A stretch of 64,000 bases of DNA from Bacillota bacterium (GTDB taxonomy: Bacteria > Bacillota_A > Clostridia > Lachnospirales > Lachnospiraceae), in contig JAEZTQ010000068.1 of the NCBI GenBank assembly GCA_023443625.1, positions 62,001 to 126,000 of the forward strand, written 5' to 3'. A model generated the notes under the pieces. The model did no database searches. It was not told where the DNA came from and was given only the letters and a program-made list of their open reading frames with translations. This document shows, piece by piece, positions 46,669 to 55,517 of this stretch (the stretch's first letter is position 1; every line of letters starts with the position of its first letter). Both the position numbers and the translations under genes were made by a program.

Positions 46669-47673
46669 TTAAAAACGAGTAGTTCCTCGTTTTACTATTT
46701 CCGCAGAAAAAACAGTCTTTAAAGGAACCTCTTGGCCATTAAAAACATCCATTAGTGTGGAAATACAATTGCCGCAAAGGGCCTCCAGTTTGTTGTCTAT
46801 TGAGGTTATCTCAGGCTCACTGCATTGTGACATAATTGAATTATTATAACCTATAATGGATAGCTGTTCTGGAACTGTAAGATTATTCTCTTTTGCATAT
46901 TTTAAGGAACCAATAGCTAAGCTATCATCAGAAGTCACAATAGCATCAAAGATAATACCCTTTTTATTAAGGGCACTCAGGTGATTTTTCACATTAGTAA
47001 TACTACCATTGATGTATTGGATATATTCATTTTCCTTCAGTGATTTCATATCCCCTTCCACTGCAGCAAGATATCCTGACAGTTTTTTGATACCGCTGTA
47101 AGATGCAGCATTGTAAAGATAAAGAATATCTTTACACCCGCTTTGCATTAGTGCCTTGGTTGCCTCGTAGGTCGCATTGTGATCATCACAGAGAGTGCAG
47201 TATATGTTTTCACTGCTCAGTGCCGCATTGATTATCATAATAGGGACTCTCTTGGCAGCTTCCTTTATATATTTATTCTTTTTCTCTTCTGCATCAACAA
47301 AGTTAGAACCAAGGAGTATGATAGCATCAACCCTTTTTGAAAGAAGAAGATCAATATATTTCTCTTTTCCCTCTAATTCATAACCTGTGCAGCATAGAAG
47401 TGCATCATATTGGAAGCGACGTAACTCCTGCTCGATATAATATATAGCACTTGCAATATAAGGGTCTGAGGAATCAGCACACATGATACCTACAGTCTTC
47501 ATTGTATTTAGACCCAGACCTCTGGCAAAGGCATTAGGCGTATAACCATATTCTTCAATTGCCTTTAGAACTTTCTCCTTGGTCTTTTCGCTGACATTGG
47601 AACTATCATTTATTACTCTAGATACGGTGGCAATAGATACTCCGGCCTTTTTTGAAATATCATATATATTCAT
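46669..47673 (-). CDS. LacI-family repressor, probable uronate regulator
   Basis: 334 residues. The N-terminal LacI helix-turn-helix (YDISKKAGVSIATVSRVINDSS) and hinge helix (AFARGLGL) are followed by a periplasmic-binding-like effector domain (TVGIMCADSSDPYIASAIYYIE, FDAIVTSDDSLAIG). It is placed between uxaC, on the same strand, and the divergent uxaA. Two matching 14-bp palindromes lie in the divergent spacer, so repression of both transcription units is likely, relieved by a uronate or its catabolite. The start has AAGAGG upstream. The role resembles UxuR/KdgR-type regulators but the name is not certain. Confidence 0.92.
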   Translation of the reverse strand: MNIYDISKKAGVSIATVSRVINDSSNVSEKTKEKVLKAIEEYGYTPNAFARGLGLNTMKTVGIMCADSSDPYIASAIYYIEQELRRFQYDALLCCTGYELEGKEKYIDLLLSKRVDAIILLGSNFVDAEEKKNKYIKEAAKRVPIMIINAALSSENIYCTLCDDHNATYEATKALMQSGCKDILYLYNAASYSGIKKLSGYLAAVEGDMKSLKENEYIQYINGSITNVKNHLSALNKKGIIFDAIVTSDDSLAIGSLKYAKENNLTVPEQLSIIGYNNSIMSQCSEPEITSIDNKLEALCGNCISTLMDVFNGQEVPLKTVFSAEIVKRGTTRF

Positions 47674-47703
47674 AGATTAGGTACCTCTTATATTTACATC
47701 TTA

Positions 47704-47717
47704 TGTAAGTGCTTACA
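47704..47717. promoter_or_regulatory. LacI-type operator 1
   Basis: TGTAAGTGCTTACA is a 14-bp palindrome (TGTAAG/CTTACA), 31 bases upstream of the LacI-family gene on its own promoter side. It matches the second operator at 47876 in 13 of 14 positions. Confidence 0.75.
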
Positions 47718-47843
47718 TCGAATATTATAAACCAACCCCTGTAAAACATCAAGAGTAATTTGGTTTTATGTTCTAAATTTAGAGATATGTTGGAGAATTA
47801 TTAATTTAGATTACTAATAACGTATAAAAAGGGAATTTGCATA

Positions 47844-47871
47844 TTGACAAAATTTTGTAAGTAAGTAAAAT
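47844..47871 (+). promoter_or_regulatory. uxaA promoter
   Basis: TTGACA (47844-47849) and TAAAAT (47866-47871) are spaced 16 bases apart. A TGTAAGTAAG half-operator-like sequence falls in the spacer, and the full operator 2 begins 5 bases downstream. Confidence 0.65.
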
Positions 47872-47875
47872 TAAT

Positions 47876-47889
47876 TGTAAGTACTTACA
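47876..47889. promoter_or_regulatory. LacI-type operator 2 at the uxaA transcription start
   Basis: TGTAAGTACTTACA is a perfect palindrome lying just after the proposed -10 box, where a bound repressor would block initiation. Because it overlaps an in-frame ATG at 47889, the true uxaA start must be further downstream. Confidence 0.8.
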
Positions 47890-47927
47890 TGAAATCATCT
47901 ATGTTAAGAAAGGGATTGGTATTTCAT

Positions 47928-49421
47928 ATGCAAACAGTAATAAAAATTAACGAAGAGGATAATGTTGCAGTTGCTTTAATAGATTTGAATTCTGGTCAGC
48001 AGATGCAAATTGACAAAGCTACCTTGATAATTCAACAGGATATTCCAGCAGGTCATAAATTTGCTCTTTTCGATATAGAAGCCGGTGGTGAGATTATTAA
48101 ATATGGTTATACCATTGGAAAAGCTACCCAGAGAATTGCTGCAGGAGAATGGGTACATACTCACAATATAAAAACAGGACTGGGAGATTGTCTGGAATAT
48201 AGCTATGAACCCTTACATAAAGATGCTTTACCTAATTCAGAATTAGAGACTATGGATTATTTTAATGGCTATAGAAGAGAGGATGGTAAAATAGGTATCA
48301 GAAATGAAATATTTATCATACCTACAGTGGGATGTGTAAATGATGTTGCTCGCTTAATGGAGAAAAAGGGCAGAGAATTTCTCACGAAAGAAGTGGATGA
48401 ATTGGTTGCCTATACCCATCCCTATGGCTGTTCTCAATTAGGAGGAGATCAGGTTAATACCCAAAAGATTTTAGCAGGGTTAATTAATCATCCCAATGCA
48501 GCGGGAGTATTGGTCTTGGGTCTTGGCTGCGAAAATAATAGTATTGATGAGATGAAGAAGCATCTGGGTAATATCAATGAAGATCGGGTGAAATTCCTCA
48601 TATGCCAAGATTATGAGGATGAAATTGAGGAAGGTCTGTTACTCATTAAAGAATTAATTAGCTATGCTTCAGATTTCAAACGGGAGAAGGTACCCGTGGG
48701 TGAATTGGTAATAGGTTTAAAATGCGGAGGCTCGGACGGGTTATCGGGAATAACTGCAAATCCAGTGGTTGGAGCATTTTCTGATTTACTTATAGCAAAG
48801 GGAGGAACAACCATTCTTACGGAGGTTCCAGAAATGTTTGGCGCTGAAAAGATATTGATGAACCGGTGTGCCAACAAGCAGCTTTTTGAGAATACAGTAG
48901 CACTAATTAATGATTTTAAAAAATATTTTATAGAGCACAATCAACCCATTTATGAAAATCCTTCTCCCGGTAATAAAAAAGGAGGTATTTCAACTTTGGA
49001 AGATAAATCCTTAGGATGTACTCAGAAATCAGGAAAATCTCCGGTTATGGGAGTGATGGAATATGGAGAATTGGTGACGGGAAAAGGGCTTTTACTACTA
49101 AGTGCGCCAGGTAACGATTTAGTAGCTTCCACAGCCCTTGCTGCTTCAGGAGCACATATCATCTTATTTACAACAGGACGAGGCACGCCCTTTGGTGCGC
49201 CGGTGCCAACAATAAAGATTTCCAGTAATTCTTCACTGGCGGCTAAGAAGAAGGACTGGATTGATTTTGATGCGGGAAGGCTTACAGTAGACAGTACCTT
49301 ATCCCAATTATCCAGTGAATTATATGAGTATGTCATAGAAGTGGCTTCGGGAGTTAAGGTTAAAAGTGAAGAATTTGGTTATCATGACCTAGCTATTTTT
49401 AAACAAGGGGTTACCCTCTAA
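47928..49421 (+). CDS. uxaA: Altronate dehydratase UxaA
   Basis: 497 residues, matching E. coli UxaA (about 495). The N-terminal SAF-like domain (1-95) includes KYGYTIGKATQRIAAGEWVHTHN. The catalytic domain follows from DYFNGYRREDGKIGIRNE, with YTHPYGCSQLGGDQ, GLGCENNS, GLKCGGSDGLSGITANP and TTGRGTPFGAPVPTIKIS; Cys and acidic residues bind iron. It dehydrates D-altronate to 2-keto-3-deoxygluconate in galacturonate breakdown. The ATG at 47889 overlaps the operator, so the ATG at 47928 (with AAAGGGATTGG upstream) is taken as the start. No altronate oxidoreductase (uxaB) is in the window. Confidence 0.95.
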   Translation: MQTVIKINEEDNVAVALIDLNSGQQMQIDKATLIIQQDIPAGHKFALFDIEAGGEIIKYGYTIGKATQRIAAGEWVHTHNIKTGLGDCLEYSYEPLHKDALPNSELETMDYFNGYRREDGKIGIRNEIFIIPTVGCVNDVARLMEKKGREFLTKEVDELVAYTHPYGCSQLGGDQVNTQKILAGLINHPNAAGVLVLGLGCENNSIDEMKKHLGNINEDRVKFLICQDYEDEIEEGLLLIKELISYASDFKREKVPVGELVIGLKCGGSDGLSGITANPVVGAFSDLLIAKGGTTILTEVPEMFGAEKILMNRCANKQLFENTVALINDFKKYFIEHNQPIYENPSPGNKKGGISTLEDKSLGCTQKSGKSPVMGVMEYGELVTGKGLLLLSAPGNDLVASTALAASGAHIILFTTGRGTPFGAPVPTIKISSNSSLAAKKKDWIDFDAGRLTVDSTLSQLSSELYEYVIEVASGVKVKSEEFGYHDLAIFKQGVTL

Positions 49422-49530
49422 AAATAGGAGATGTTAAGAATTATGTTTTCTGGACAAAGAGATTTACATAGTGATTTACAAAGAGATGAGATTTTTTATA
49501 GCACAAAAAGATGAAAAATTTTATAATATA

Positions 49531-49559
49531 TTGACAGTTTGAGTTAATAGTGGTAATAT
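49531..49559 (+). promoter_or_regulatory. Promoter of the alanine T-box leader
   Basis: TTGACA (49531-49536) and TAATAT (49554-49559) are separated by 17 bases, placing the start of transcription just before the T-box stem I. Confidence 0.65.
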
Positions 49560-49573
49560 AATCAAAACTAAAA

Positions 49574-49849
49574 ATAAAGCGATGAAGAGAAATAGTAGAT
49601 ATTAATGAAGTTTCAGAGAGAAGATGGCTGGTGAAAATCTTTATGGAGTTAATATTGAAGCAGTCTTGGAGCTTTGAACCCAACGGTGTATAACTTAGTA
49701 GGCTTCAACGTTTTTCCCACGTTACAGGGACTCAGTATGATAGTACTGGCAGAGTGCAGTTAAAGAATACATTGTATTCTTACTGAATTTAGGTGGTAAC
49801 ACGGATGGAAAAGTATTCGCCCTAAACGTTAAACGTTTAGGGCTTTTTT
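49574..49849 (+). ncRNA. T-box riboswitch, alanine specifier, upstream of alaA
   Basis: Stem I begins with AAAGC (49576-49580) pairing with GCTTT (49671-49675) and contains the GATGAAGAG kink-turn motif and an AGAGAG...GGTG loop. The specifier region reads GAA-GCA-GT-CTTGGAGC, giving the codon GCA (49660-49662) for alanine. The conserved T-box AGGTGGTAACACGG is at 49791-49804. Its TGGT bulge would pair with the ACCA end of a tRNA with discriminator A, as in tRNA-Ala. A terminator stem GCCCTAAACG/CGTTTAGGGC with six T residues ends at 49849. Uncharged tRNA-Ala should stabilise the antiterminator and allow transcription of the aminotransferase gene. Confidence 0.93.
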
Positions 49850-49904
49850 GTGTTATTGGAGAATGCGTCCTATAACATTGTTCTTTAAGGAAAGGGGATA
49901 AAAT

Positions 49905-51122
49905 ATGAGAGTATTTGAAAAATCATCAAAGTTAGAGAATGTCTGTTATGATATTCGTGGTCCGGTAATGGAAGAGGCAAATCGCATGATCTCACAGGGG
50001 GTTGAGATTCTCAAGCTGAATATCGGAAATCCTGCGCCCTTTGGCTTTCGCACGACTAAGGATTTAGTCTCTAAAATGGCAGACAATCTAACGGAAACAG
50101 AAGGTTATTCAGATTCCAAGGGAATTATGTCTGCAAGATTAGCTATTGCAGAGTATTGTGCTAAGAAAGGCATGCCTAATGTAACTGTAGAGGATATTTA
50201 TACTGGAAATGGTGTTAGTGAATTGATTACCATAGCTATGCAGGGGTTACTTAATTGTGGGGATGAAATCCTGGTGCCCTCACCTGACTATCCTTTGTGG
50301 ACTGCATCGGTGACCCTCTCAGGGGGAAAGGCAGTTCATTATATCTGTGATGAGCAAGCTGATTGGTACCCTGATATAGAAGATATGAAAAGAAAAATCA
50401 CACCAAGAACCATTGGAATTGTTGTTATTAATCCCAATAATCCCACAGGTGCATTATATCCAAGAGAGGTATTAGAAGAGATTGTAGAGATTGCTAGAGA
50501 GAATGATTTAATTATTTTTGCTGATGAAATCTATGATCGCTTGGTTATGGATGATCTGGAACATACATCAATTGCATCTCTAGCTCCGGATTTATTGGTA
50601 GTAAGCTTTAATGGTTTATCAAAATCCCATCTGATTGCAGGATATCGTTGTGGTTGGATGTGCTTGTGTGGTGATAAATCCAAGGCCACAGGCTACATAA
50701 CAGGTATTAATCTCCTATCTTCCATGCGCCTATGTTCCAATGTGCCAGCCCAATCCATCATTGATTTGGCCCTTAATGATATTGAAGAAACAAGAAGATT
50801 ATTAATTCCTGGTGGGAGAGTTTATGAACAGAGAGAATATATATATAAGGCTCTGACTGATATTCCGGGAATCACAGCAGTAAAACCAAAAGCAGCTTTT
50901 TATATTTTCCCTAAAATTGATACCAAAAGATTCAATATTAAGGATGACGAGAAATTTGTTTTGGATTTCTTGAGAGAAAAACAGATATTACTGACCCATG
51001 GCGGAGGCTTCCATTGGGAGCAACCGGATCATTTTAGAGTGGTATATCTTCCTGCCTTGGAGCAGTTGGAAAAGGCGGCAAAATCCCTTGGAGATTTCCT
51101 TTCTGATTATGTTCAACAATAA
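49905..51122 (+). CDS. alaA: Alanine-synthesising aminotransferase AlaA
   Basis: 405 residues of fold-type I aminotransferase, strikingly similar to E. coli AlaA (YfbQ). Shared stretches include SKLENVCYDIRGPV, LKLNIGNPAPFGF, YTGNGVSELI, VPSPDYPLWTASV, NPNNPTGALYP and FADEIYDRL, with the PLP-binding Lys240 in NGLSKSHLIAGYR. It transfers an amino group from glutamate to pyruvate to make alanine. The alanine T-box leader independently supports this role: the gene is expressed when charged tRNA-Ala runs low. AAAGGGG lies eight bases before the start. A terminator hairpin follows at 51227. Confidence 0.94.
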   Translation: MRVFEKSSKLENVCYDIRGPVMEEANRMISQGVEILKLNIGNPAPFGFRTTKDLVSKMADNLTETEGYSDSKGIMSARLAIAEYCAKKGMPNVTVEDIYTGNGVSELITIAMQGLLNCGDEILVPSPDYPLWTASVTLSGGKAVHYICDEQADWYPDIEDMKRKITPRTIGIVVINPNNPTGALYPREVLEEIVEIARENDLIIFADEIYDRLVMDDLEHTSIASLAPDLLVVSFNGLSKSHLIAGYRCGWMCLCGDKSKATGYITGINLLSSMRLCSNVPAQSIIDLALNDIEETRRLLIPGGRVYEQREYIYKALTDIPGITAVKPKAAFYIFPKIDTKRFNIKDDEKFVLDFLREKQILLTHGGGFHWEQPDHFRVVYLPALEQLEKAAKSLGDFLSDYVQQ

Positions 51123-51226
51123 GACAAAAATCAAGCACCAAGGAAGTTCATTTATGAAGGTGCTTTGATGCAGTTTCTTAGAAGTTAAAAGTTTTTAATA
51201 TATTAATAATTAAAGTGGATTAGTTG

Positions 51227-51274
51227 AAAAAGAGACAAGATTAATTTTTTATAATTAGCCTAGTCTCTTTTTTT
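51227..51274 (+). terminator. Terminator after alaA
   Basis: The stem AAAAAGAGAC/GTCTCTTTTT is extended inward by further imperfect pairing and followed by a T-run, about 105 bases after the alaA stop. Confidence 0.8.
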
Positions 51275-51413
51275 GATTCTCTTATTTCTTGTACTCCTAT
51301 AATGATGTTACGTTATTAAACATATATTTATCAGCATAATTTTCAAAATTTCCATGAGGACAAACATAATTCTAGTCTATATTATCCAAACTTGTTAAAA
51401 TATACTAAACCTA

Positions 51414-51442
51414 TTGACAAAGTATGGAATAGAAGGTATAAT
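51414..51442 (+). promoter_or_regulatory. Promoter of the sulfate assimilation operon
   Basis: TTGACA (51414-51419) and TATAAT (51437-51442) are spaced exactly 17 bases apart, about 80 bases upstream of the binding-protein start. Both boxes are full consensus, so repression rather than activation is the likely mode of control. No recognised sulfur-regulator site was identified. Confidence 0.85.
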
Positions 51443-51524
51443 CTCCATATCAAAACATATTAAAGAGATATGTTAAGTATGTTGAATTAGAATATCGTAA
51501 TAGCATGCGATGGAAAGGAGTATT

Positions 51525-52580
51525 ATGAAGAATAAGAAGTTTATCACACTTGGCTTAGTAGTAGCATTTCTGATGGGAGGTTTGGCTGGATGCGCTAAGA
51601 AGGAAGAAGGTCTTAAAAACACAGGAAGCACTACAGCAAAAAAAGCCATAGAAATTACCAATGTGTCTTATGATCCCACCAGAGAATTATATGAAGTTTA
51701 TAATGAAGAGTTTGCGAGATATTGGAAAAAAAAGACCGGACAGGAGGTTCTAATTACCCCCTCTCATGGAGGCTCAGGTAAACAGGCACGTTCTGTAATC
51801 GAAGGAAATGAAGCAGATGTGGTAACCTTGGCTTTGGGATATGATATTACGGCAATTGAGGAAGCTGGCCTTATAGAGGAAGGCTGGCAAAGTGAATATG
51901 CTAATAACAGTTCTCCATATACTTCAACCATCGTATTTTTAGTTCGCAAAGATAATCCGAAGGAGATTAAGGATTGGGGGGATTTGGTTCGTGACGATGT
52001 ACAAATAATTACTCCTAATCCCAAGACCTCAGGAGGTGCTAGGTGGAATTATCTTGCAGCCTGGGCTTATGGTGCCAAAGAGTTTAATCAGGATGAAACC
52101 AAAATAAAAGAGTTTATCAAAAAATTATTCCAGAATGTATTAGTACTAGATTCTGGTGCAAGAGGATCAACCACGACCTTTGTAGAGAATGGTCAAGGCG
52201 ATGTCTTATTAGCTTGGGAAAATGAAGCATATTTATCCATTGAGGAGAATCCAGATGAATTTGAAATTGTAACGCCTCCTTTCAGTATTTTAGCAGAGCC
52301 GCCCGTGGCCATAGTGGATCAAATAGTTGAGGACAGGGGAACAAGAGAAGTGGCCAACGCTTACCTGGAATATCTCTACACAGATATCGGGCAGAAGATT
52401 GCAGCAGAGAATTATTATAGACCTAGTAATAAAGCCATATTAGAGGAATATAGTCACATATTTAATACAGATGTAGAGTTAGTTACCATTGATGATGAGA
52501 TTTTTGGAGGATGGAAACAGGCACAGGAGAAGCATTTTAACGATGGTGGAATCTTTGATGAAATATATACTGGTGAATAA
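51525..52580 (+). CDS. Sulfate-binding lipoprotein of the ABC importer
   Basis: 351 residues. A lipoprotein signal has its lipobox LAGC at Cys23. The mature protein matches the Sbp/CysP family: ITNVSYDPTRELYEVYNEEF, TPSHGGSGKQARSVIEG, ADVVTLALGYDI, ITPNPKTSGGARWNYLAAW and VENGQGDVLLAWENEA. It binds sulfate (or thiosulfate) outside the cell for CysT/CysW/CysA. The frame opens at 51510, but AAAGGAG just before the ATG at 51525 fixes the start. It is the first gene of the operon, behind a consensus promoter. Confidence 0.94.
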   Translation: MKNKKFITLGLVVAFLMGGLAGCAKKEEGLKNTGSTTAKKAIEITNVSYDPTRELYEVYNEEFARYWKKKTGQEVLITPSHGGSGKQARSVIEGNEADVVTLALGYDITAIEEAGLIEEGWQSEYANNSSPYTSTIVFLVRKDNPKEIKDWGDLVRDDVQIITPNPKTSGGARWNYLAAWAYGAKEFNQDETKIKEFIKKLFQNVLVLDSGARGSTTTFVENGQGDVLLAWENEAYLSIEENPDEFEIVTPPFSILAEPPVAIVDQIVEDRGTREVANAYLEYLYTDIGQKIAAENYYRPSNKAILEEYSHIFNTDVELVTIDDEIFGGWKQAQEKHFNDGGIFDEIYTGE

Positions 52581-52603
52581 TTAGCAGATGGAGGCATTGG
52601 TTG

Positions 52604-53434
52604 ATGAAGAGAAGTAGAAGAAAGCAGGTTATACCAGGTTTTGGTATATCCATGGGAATTACCATTACAATATTAAGTCTGATTGTTCTAATTCCTATGG
52701 TATCCTTGGCAATTAATGCCTTCTCCATGAATTTTCGTGACTTTATAAGGGTGGTGATGGACAAAAGGGTAGTATCCGGATATCTCGTAAGCTTTTCCTG
52801 TGCTTTAATAGCAGCAATTATTAATGGTGTATTTGGAATAATCTTATCCTGGGTACTTGTAAGATATGAATTTCCCCTAAAACGTATTTTGGATGGGCTT
52901 ATTGAACTGCCCTTTGCTCTCCCTACTGCCGTTGCTGGTATTGCATTAACAACCCTTTATTCGGATAAAGGTTTTATGGGTAAGCTACTAGGCTACCTAG
53001 GTATTAGGGTATCCTATACTCGTCTTGGAATTATTGTTGCCATGGTCTTTATCGGCATTCCCTTCGTTGTTAGAACAATTCAACCTGTATTAGAGGATTT
53101 GGATTATCAATATGAGGAGGCAGCCAATGTCTTAGGAGCAAGTAGAGTAAGAATCTTCTTTAAGGTTATATTTCCAGAACTTAGACCAGCTTTGCTTACA
53201 GGTTTTGGTCTGGCTTTTGCTAGGGCTATTGGTGAATATGGCAGTGTTATCTTTATTGCAGGGAATATTCCTTTTAAAACAGAGATAGCACCACTTCTCA
53301 TTATGAGTAAATTAGAACAATTTGATTATAGCGGGGCCAATGCCATTGCTCTAGTTATGTTAGGATTTTCCTTTATCATTTTATTTGTCATTAATTCTAT
53401 ACAGATTTATGCCAATAAGTTTACAAGGGATTAG
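52604..53434 (+). CDS. cysT: Sulfate ABC transporter permease CysT
   Basis: 276 residues with six membrane helices. It has the CysT/CysU landmarks ELPFALPTAVAGIALTTLYS and EEAANVLGASRVRIFFKVIFP (the ATPase-docking loop), then AIGEYGSVIFIAGNIP and ISNKLEQFDYSGA-like MSKLEQFDYSGANAIA. A TTG at 52601 precedes the ATG at 52604; GGAGG nine bases upstream favours the ATG. It forms the channel with CysW. Confidence 0.94.
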   Translation: MKRSRRKQVIPGFGISMGITITILSLIVLIPMVSLAINAFSMNFRDFIRVVMDKRVVSGYLVSFSCALIAAIINGVFGIILSWVLVRYEFPLKRILDGLIELPFALPTAVAGIALTTLYSDKGFMGKLLGYLGIRVSYTRLGIIVAMVFIGIPFVVRTIQPVLEDLDYQYEEAANVLGASRVRIFFKVIFPELRPALLTGFGLAFARAIGEYGSVIFIAGNIPFKTEIAPLLIMSKLEQFDYSGANAIALVMLGFSFIILFVINSIQIYANKFTRD

Positions 53435-53532
53435 TACATTATTATGAGATGTAATTTTCTTCCTAGCTTAGTAGGAGGTGAAGCTTATGCTTACAAATAA
53501 TTTACGGTGAATGATCAGAAGGGAGGATTCCT

Positions 53533-54360
53533 GTGACACAGAATAAAAAAAGAGAGTCTGGACCGGCTCAAATTCTATTAATCATCCTAAGCATTTTATT
53601 TCTCTTTATCATGCTGATTATGCCCTTAATTGTTGTATTGACAGAGGCACTAAGCAATGGGATTAAGGTATATAAAGAAGCAGTTTTTGATGAGGATACG
53701 ATCAAAGCTATATTACTTACTTTAAAGGCTAGCTTTGCAGCGGTGATTATTAATACCATCTTTGGCGTATTCGCTGCCTGGAGTATTACCAAATATCATT
53801 TTAAAAGAAAAAAATTATTAACCACCTTAATTGATATTCCCTTCGCGGTATCTCCCATAATAGCAGGTTTGATTTTTGTCTTAACCTTTGGGCGAATTGG
53901 TTGGGCCCACAACATACTGCAGGTTTTGGATATAAAAGTCGTCTTTGCTGTACCAGGAGTTATTCTTGGAACAATCTTTGTAACCTTTCCCTTTATCTCA
54001 AGAGAAATTATCCCTGTTCTCAATGCCCAGGGTAGTGATCAGGAGGAGGCAGCAGCACTCATGGGAGCAGGGGCATTTAAAATATTTAGAAGAGTAACTT
54101 TTCCACAGATAAAATGGGCCTTTCTATATGGAATAGTTCTTTGTACTGCAAGAGCCATGGGAGAGTTTGGTGCCGTATCTGTATTATCAGGGCATTTAAG
54201 GGGAAAGACCATAACCCTGCCTCTTCAGGTTGAGATTTTTTATAGTGAATTTAAATTTGTTGCGGCTTTTGGTGTATCCTCCATATTGGTTATCTTTGCA
54301 ATAATCATATTAATTATTAGAAATGTGCTGGAATATAAAATGAAAAAGGCGGGTAGATAA
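53533..54360 (+). CDS. cysW: Sulfate ABC transporter permease CysW
   Basis: 275 residues with six membrane helices. It has DIPFAVSPIIAGLIFVLTFG, the docking loop EEAAALMGAGAFKIFRRVTFP and ARAMGEFGAVSVLSGHLRGKT, all typical of CysW. The start codon is GTG with GGGAGG upstream. The 98-base gap before it is longer than elsewhere in the operon and holds a strong ribosome site (AGGAGG) in front of a seven-codon frame at 53487-53510. CysA follows after 2 bases. Confidence 0.94.
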   Translation: MTQNKKRESGPAQILLIILSILFLFIMLIMPLIVVLTEALSNGIKVYKEAVFDEDTIKAILLTLKASFAAVIINTIFGVFAAWSITKYHFKRKKLLTTLIDIPFAVSPIIAGLIFVLTFGRIGWAHNILQVLDIKVVFAVPGVILGTIFVTFPFISREIIPVLNAQGSDQEEAAALMGAGAFKIFRRVTFPQIKWAFLYGIVLCTARAMGEFGAVSVLSGHLRGKTITLPLQVEIFYSEFKFVAAFGVSSILVIFAIIILIIRNVLEYKMKKAGR

Positions 54361-54362
54361 CT

Positions 54363-55424
54363 ATGTATGTAGAACTTAGGAATATACATAAATCCTTTGG
54401 TGATTTTAAAGCTTCGGAGAACATCAATATTGAAATTGAGAAAGGAAAACTCATTGGACTTTTGGGACCCAGTGGTAGCGGTAAGACAACAATTCTAAGA
54501 ATGTTAGCAGGACTTGAGTATCCCGATGAGGGTCATATCTTCATCAATGGAGTCTGTGTCAACGATCTGCCTGCCAGTAAGAGAGGGATTGGTTTCGTAT
54601 TTCAAAATTATGCCCTATTTCGCTATATGACAGTCTATGACAATATCGCCTTTGGCCTAGAGCTACAGAAGAAGAGTAAGAAGGAATGTAAGGAGAGGGT
54701 AAATGAACTTTTGAGCTTAATTGGTTTAGAGGGTCTGGAGAAAAGATATCCTCATCAACTCTCTGGAGGACAAAAGCAAAGAGTAGCCTTTGCAAGAGCG
54801 TTGGCACCCAACCCACAATTATTATTACTAGATGAGCCCTTTGCAGCAATTGATGCCAAGGTACGTCAGGAACTTAGAAGTTGGCTGAAGGAGACTATTA
54901 ATAAAGTGGGTATCACCAGTATTTTTGTAACACATGACCAGGAGGAAGCCATTGAAGTGGCAGATGAGATTATTATTACCAATTTAGGACGTGTGGAGCA
55001 AAAGGGTTCCCCCTTGGAGATATATCGTAATCCCTCTAGTTTGTTTGTTGCACAATTTGTTGGTCAATCTACCCTCCTTACGGGATGTGGTTTATTAAAG
55101 GGTTTTAATGATATCAAAGGAGATACCCAGGCAGTCATTCGACCAGAGTTTATTAAAATAACCAAAAAAGATGAACTGGAGCAGTATCCTAATTCCGTTG
55201 AAGAAGGAAAGGTAGAAGAAGTCTTCTTTCGTGGCAGCTATCTAGAAGTGAAGGTAAATGTCAAAGGATTTAAATTAACAGCTACCAGATCATTAGAAGA
55301 AGCAGCTTTATTCCTGGGTGAGAAGGTCAATGTCTTAATATATCGTCTCTTTGTCTTCAAAGGCAAGGAATCCTATCTTCTTGAGAATCCAGCAATAGAA
55401 GATAAAAATGCAATCTATATCTAA
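54363..55424 (+). CDS. cysA: Sulfate ABC transporter ATPase CysA
   Basis: 353 residues. It has the Walker A motif LLGPSGSGKTT near residue 36, Q-loop VFQNYALF, the signature LSGGQKQRVAFARAL, Walker B LLLLDEPFAAIDA and H-loop VTHDQEEAIEVAD, then a regulatory TOBE-like C-terminal domain from about residue 240. It powers sulfate import through CysT/CysW. Its start lies 2 bases after the cysW stop. A 420-base repeat-containing gap then separates it from the reductase genes. Confidence 0.95.
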   Translation: MYVELRNIHKSFGDFKASENINIEIEKGKLIGLLGPSGSGKTTILRMLAGLEYPDEGHIFINGVCVNDLPASKRGIGFVFQNYALFRYMTVYDNIAFGLELQKKSKKECKERVNELLSLIGLEGLEKRYPHQLSGGQKQRVAFARALAPNPQLLLLDEPFAAIDAKVRQELRSWLKETINKVGITSIFVTHDQEEAIEVADEIIITNLGRVEQKGSPLEIYRNPSSLFVAQFVGQSTLLTGCGLLKGFNDIKGDTQAVIRPEFIKITKKDELEQYPNSVEEGKVEEVFFRGSYLEVKVNVKGFKLTATRSLEEAALFLGEKVNVLIYRLFVFKGKESYLLENPAIEDKNAIYI

Positions 55425-55517
55425 TTTTAGTTACACTACAACAATTTGAGAGCGTGGTTAAATAATTGCTGGTAATAGAGGGAGAAGCATTTTACATTGA
55501 CACCTACAATTATAGAG

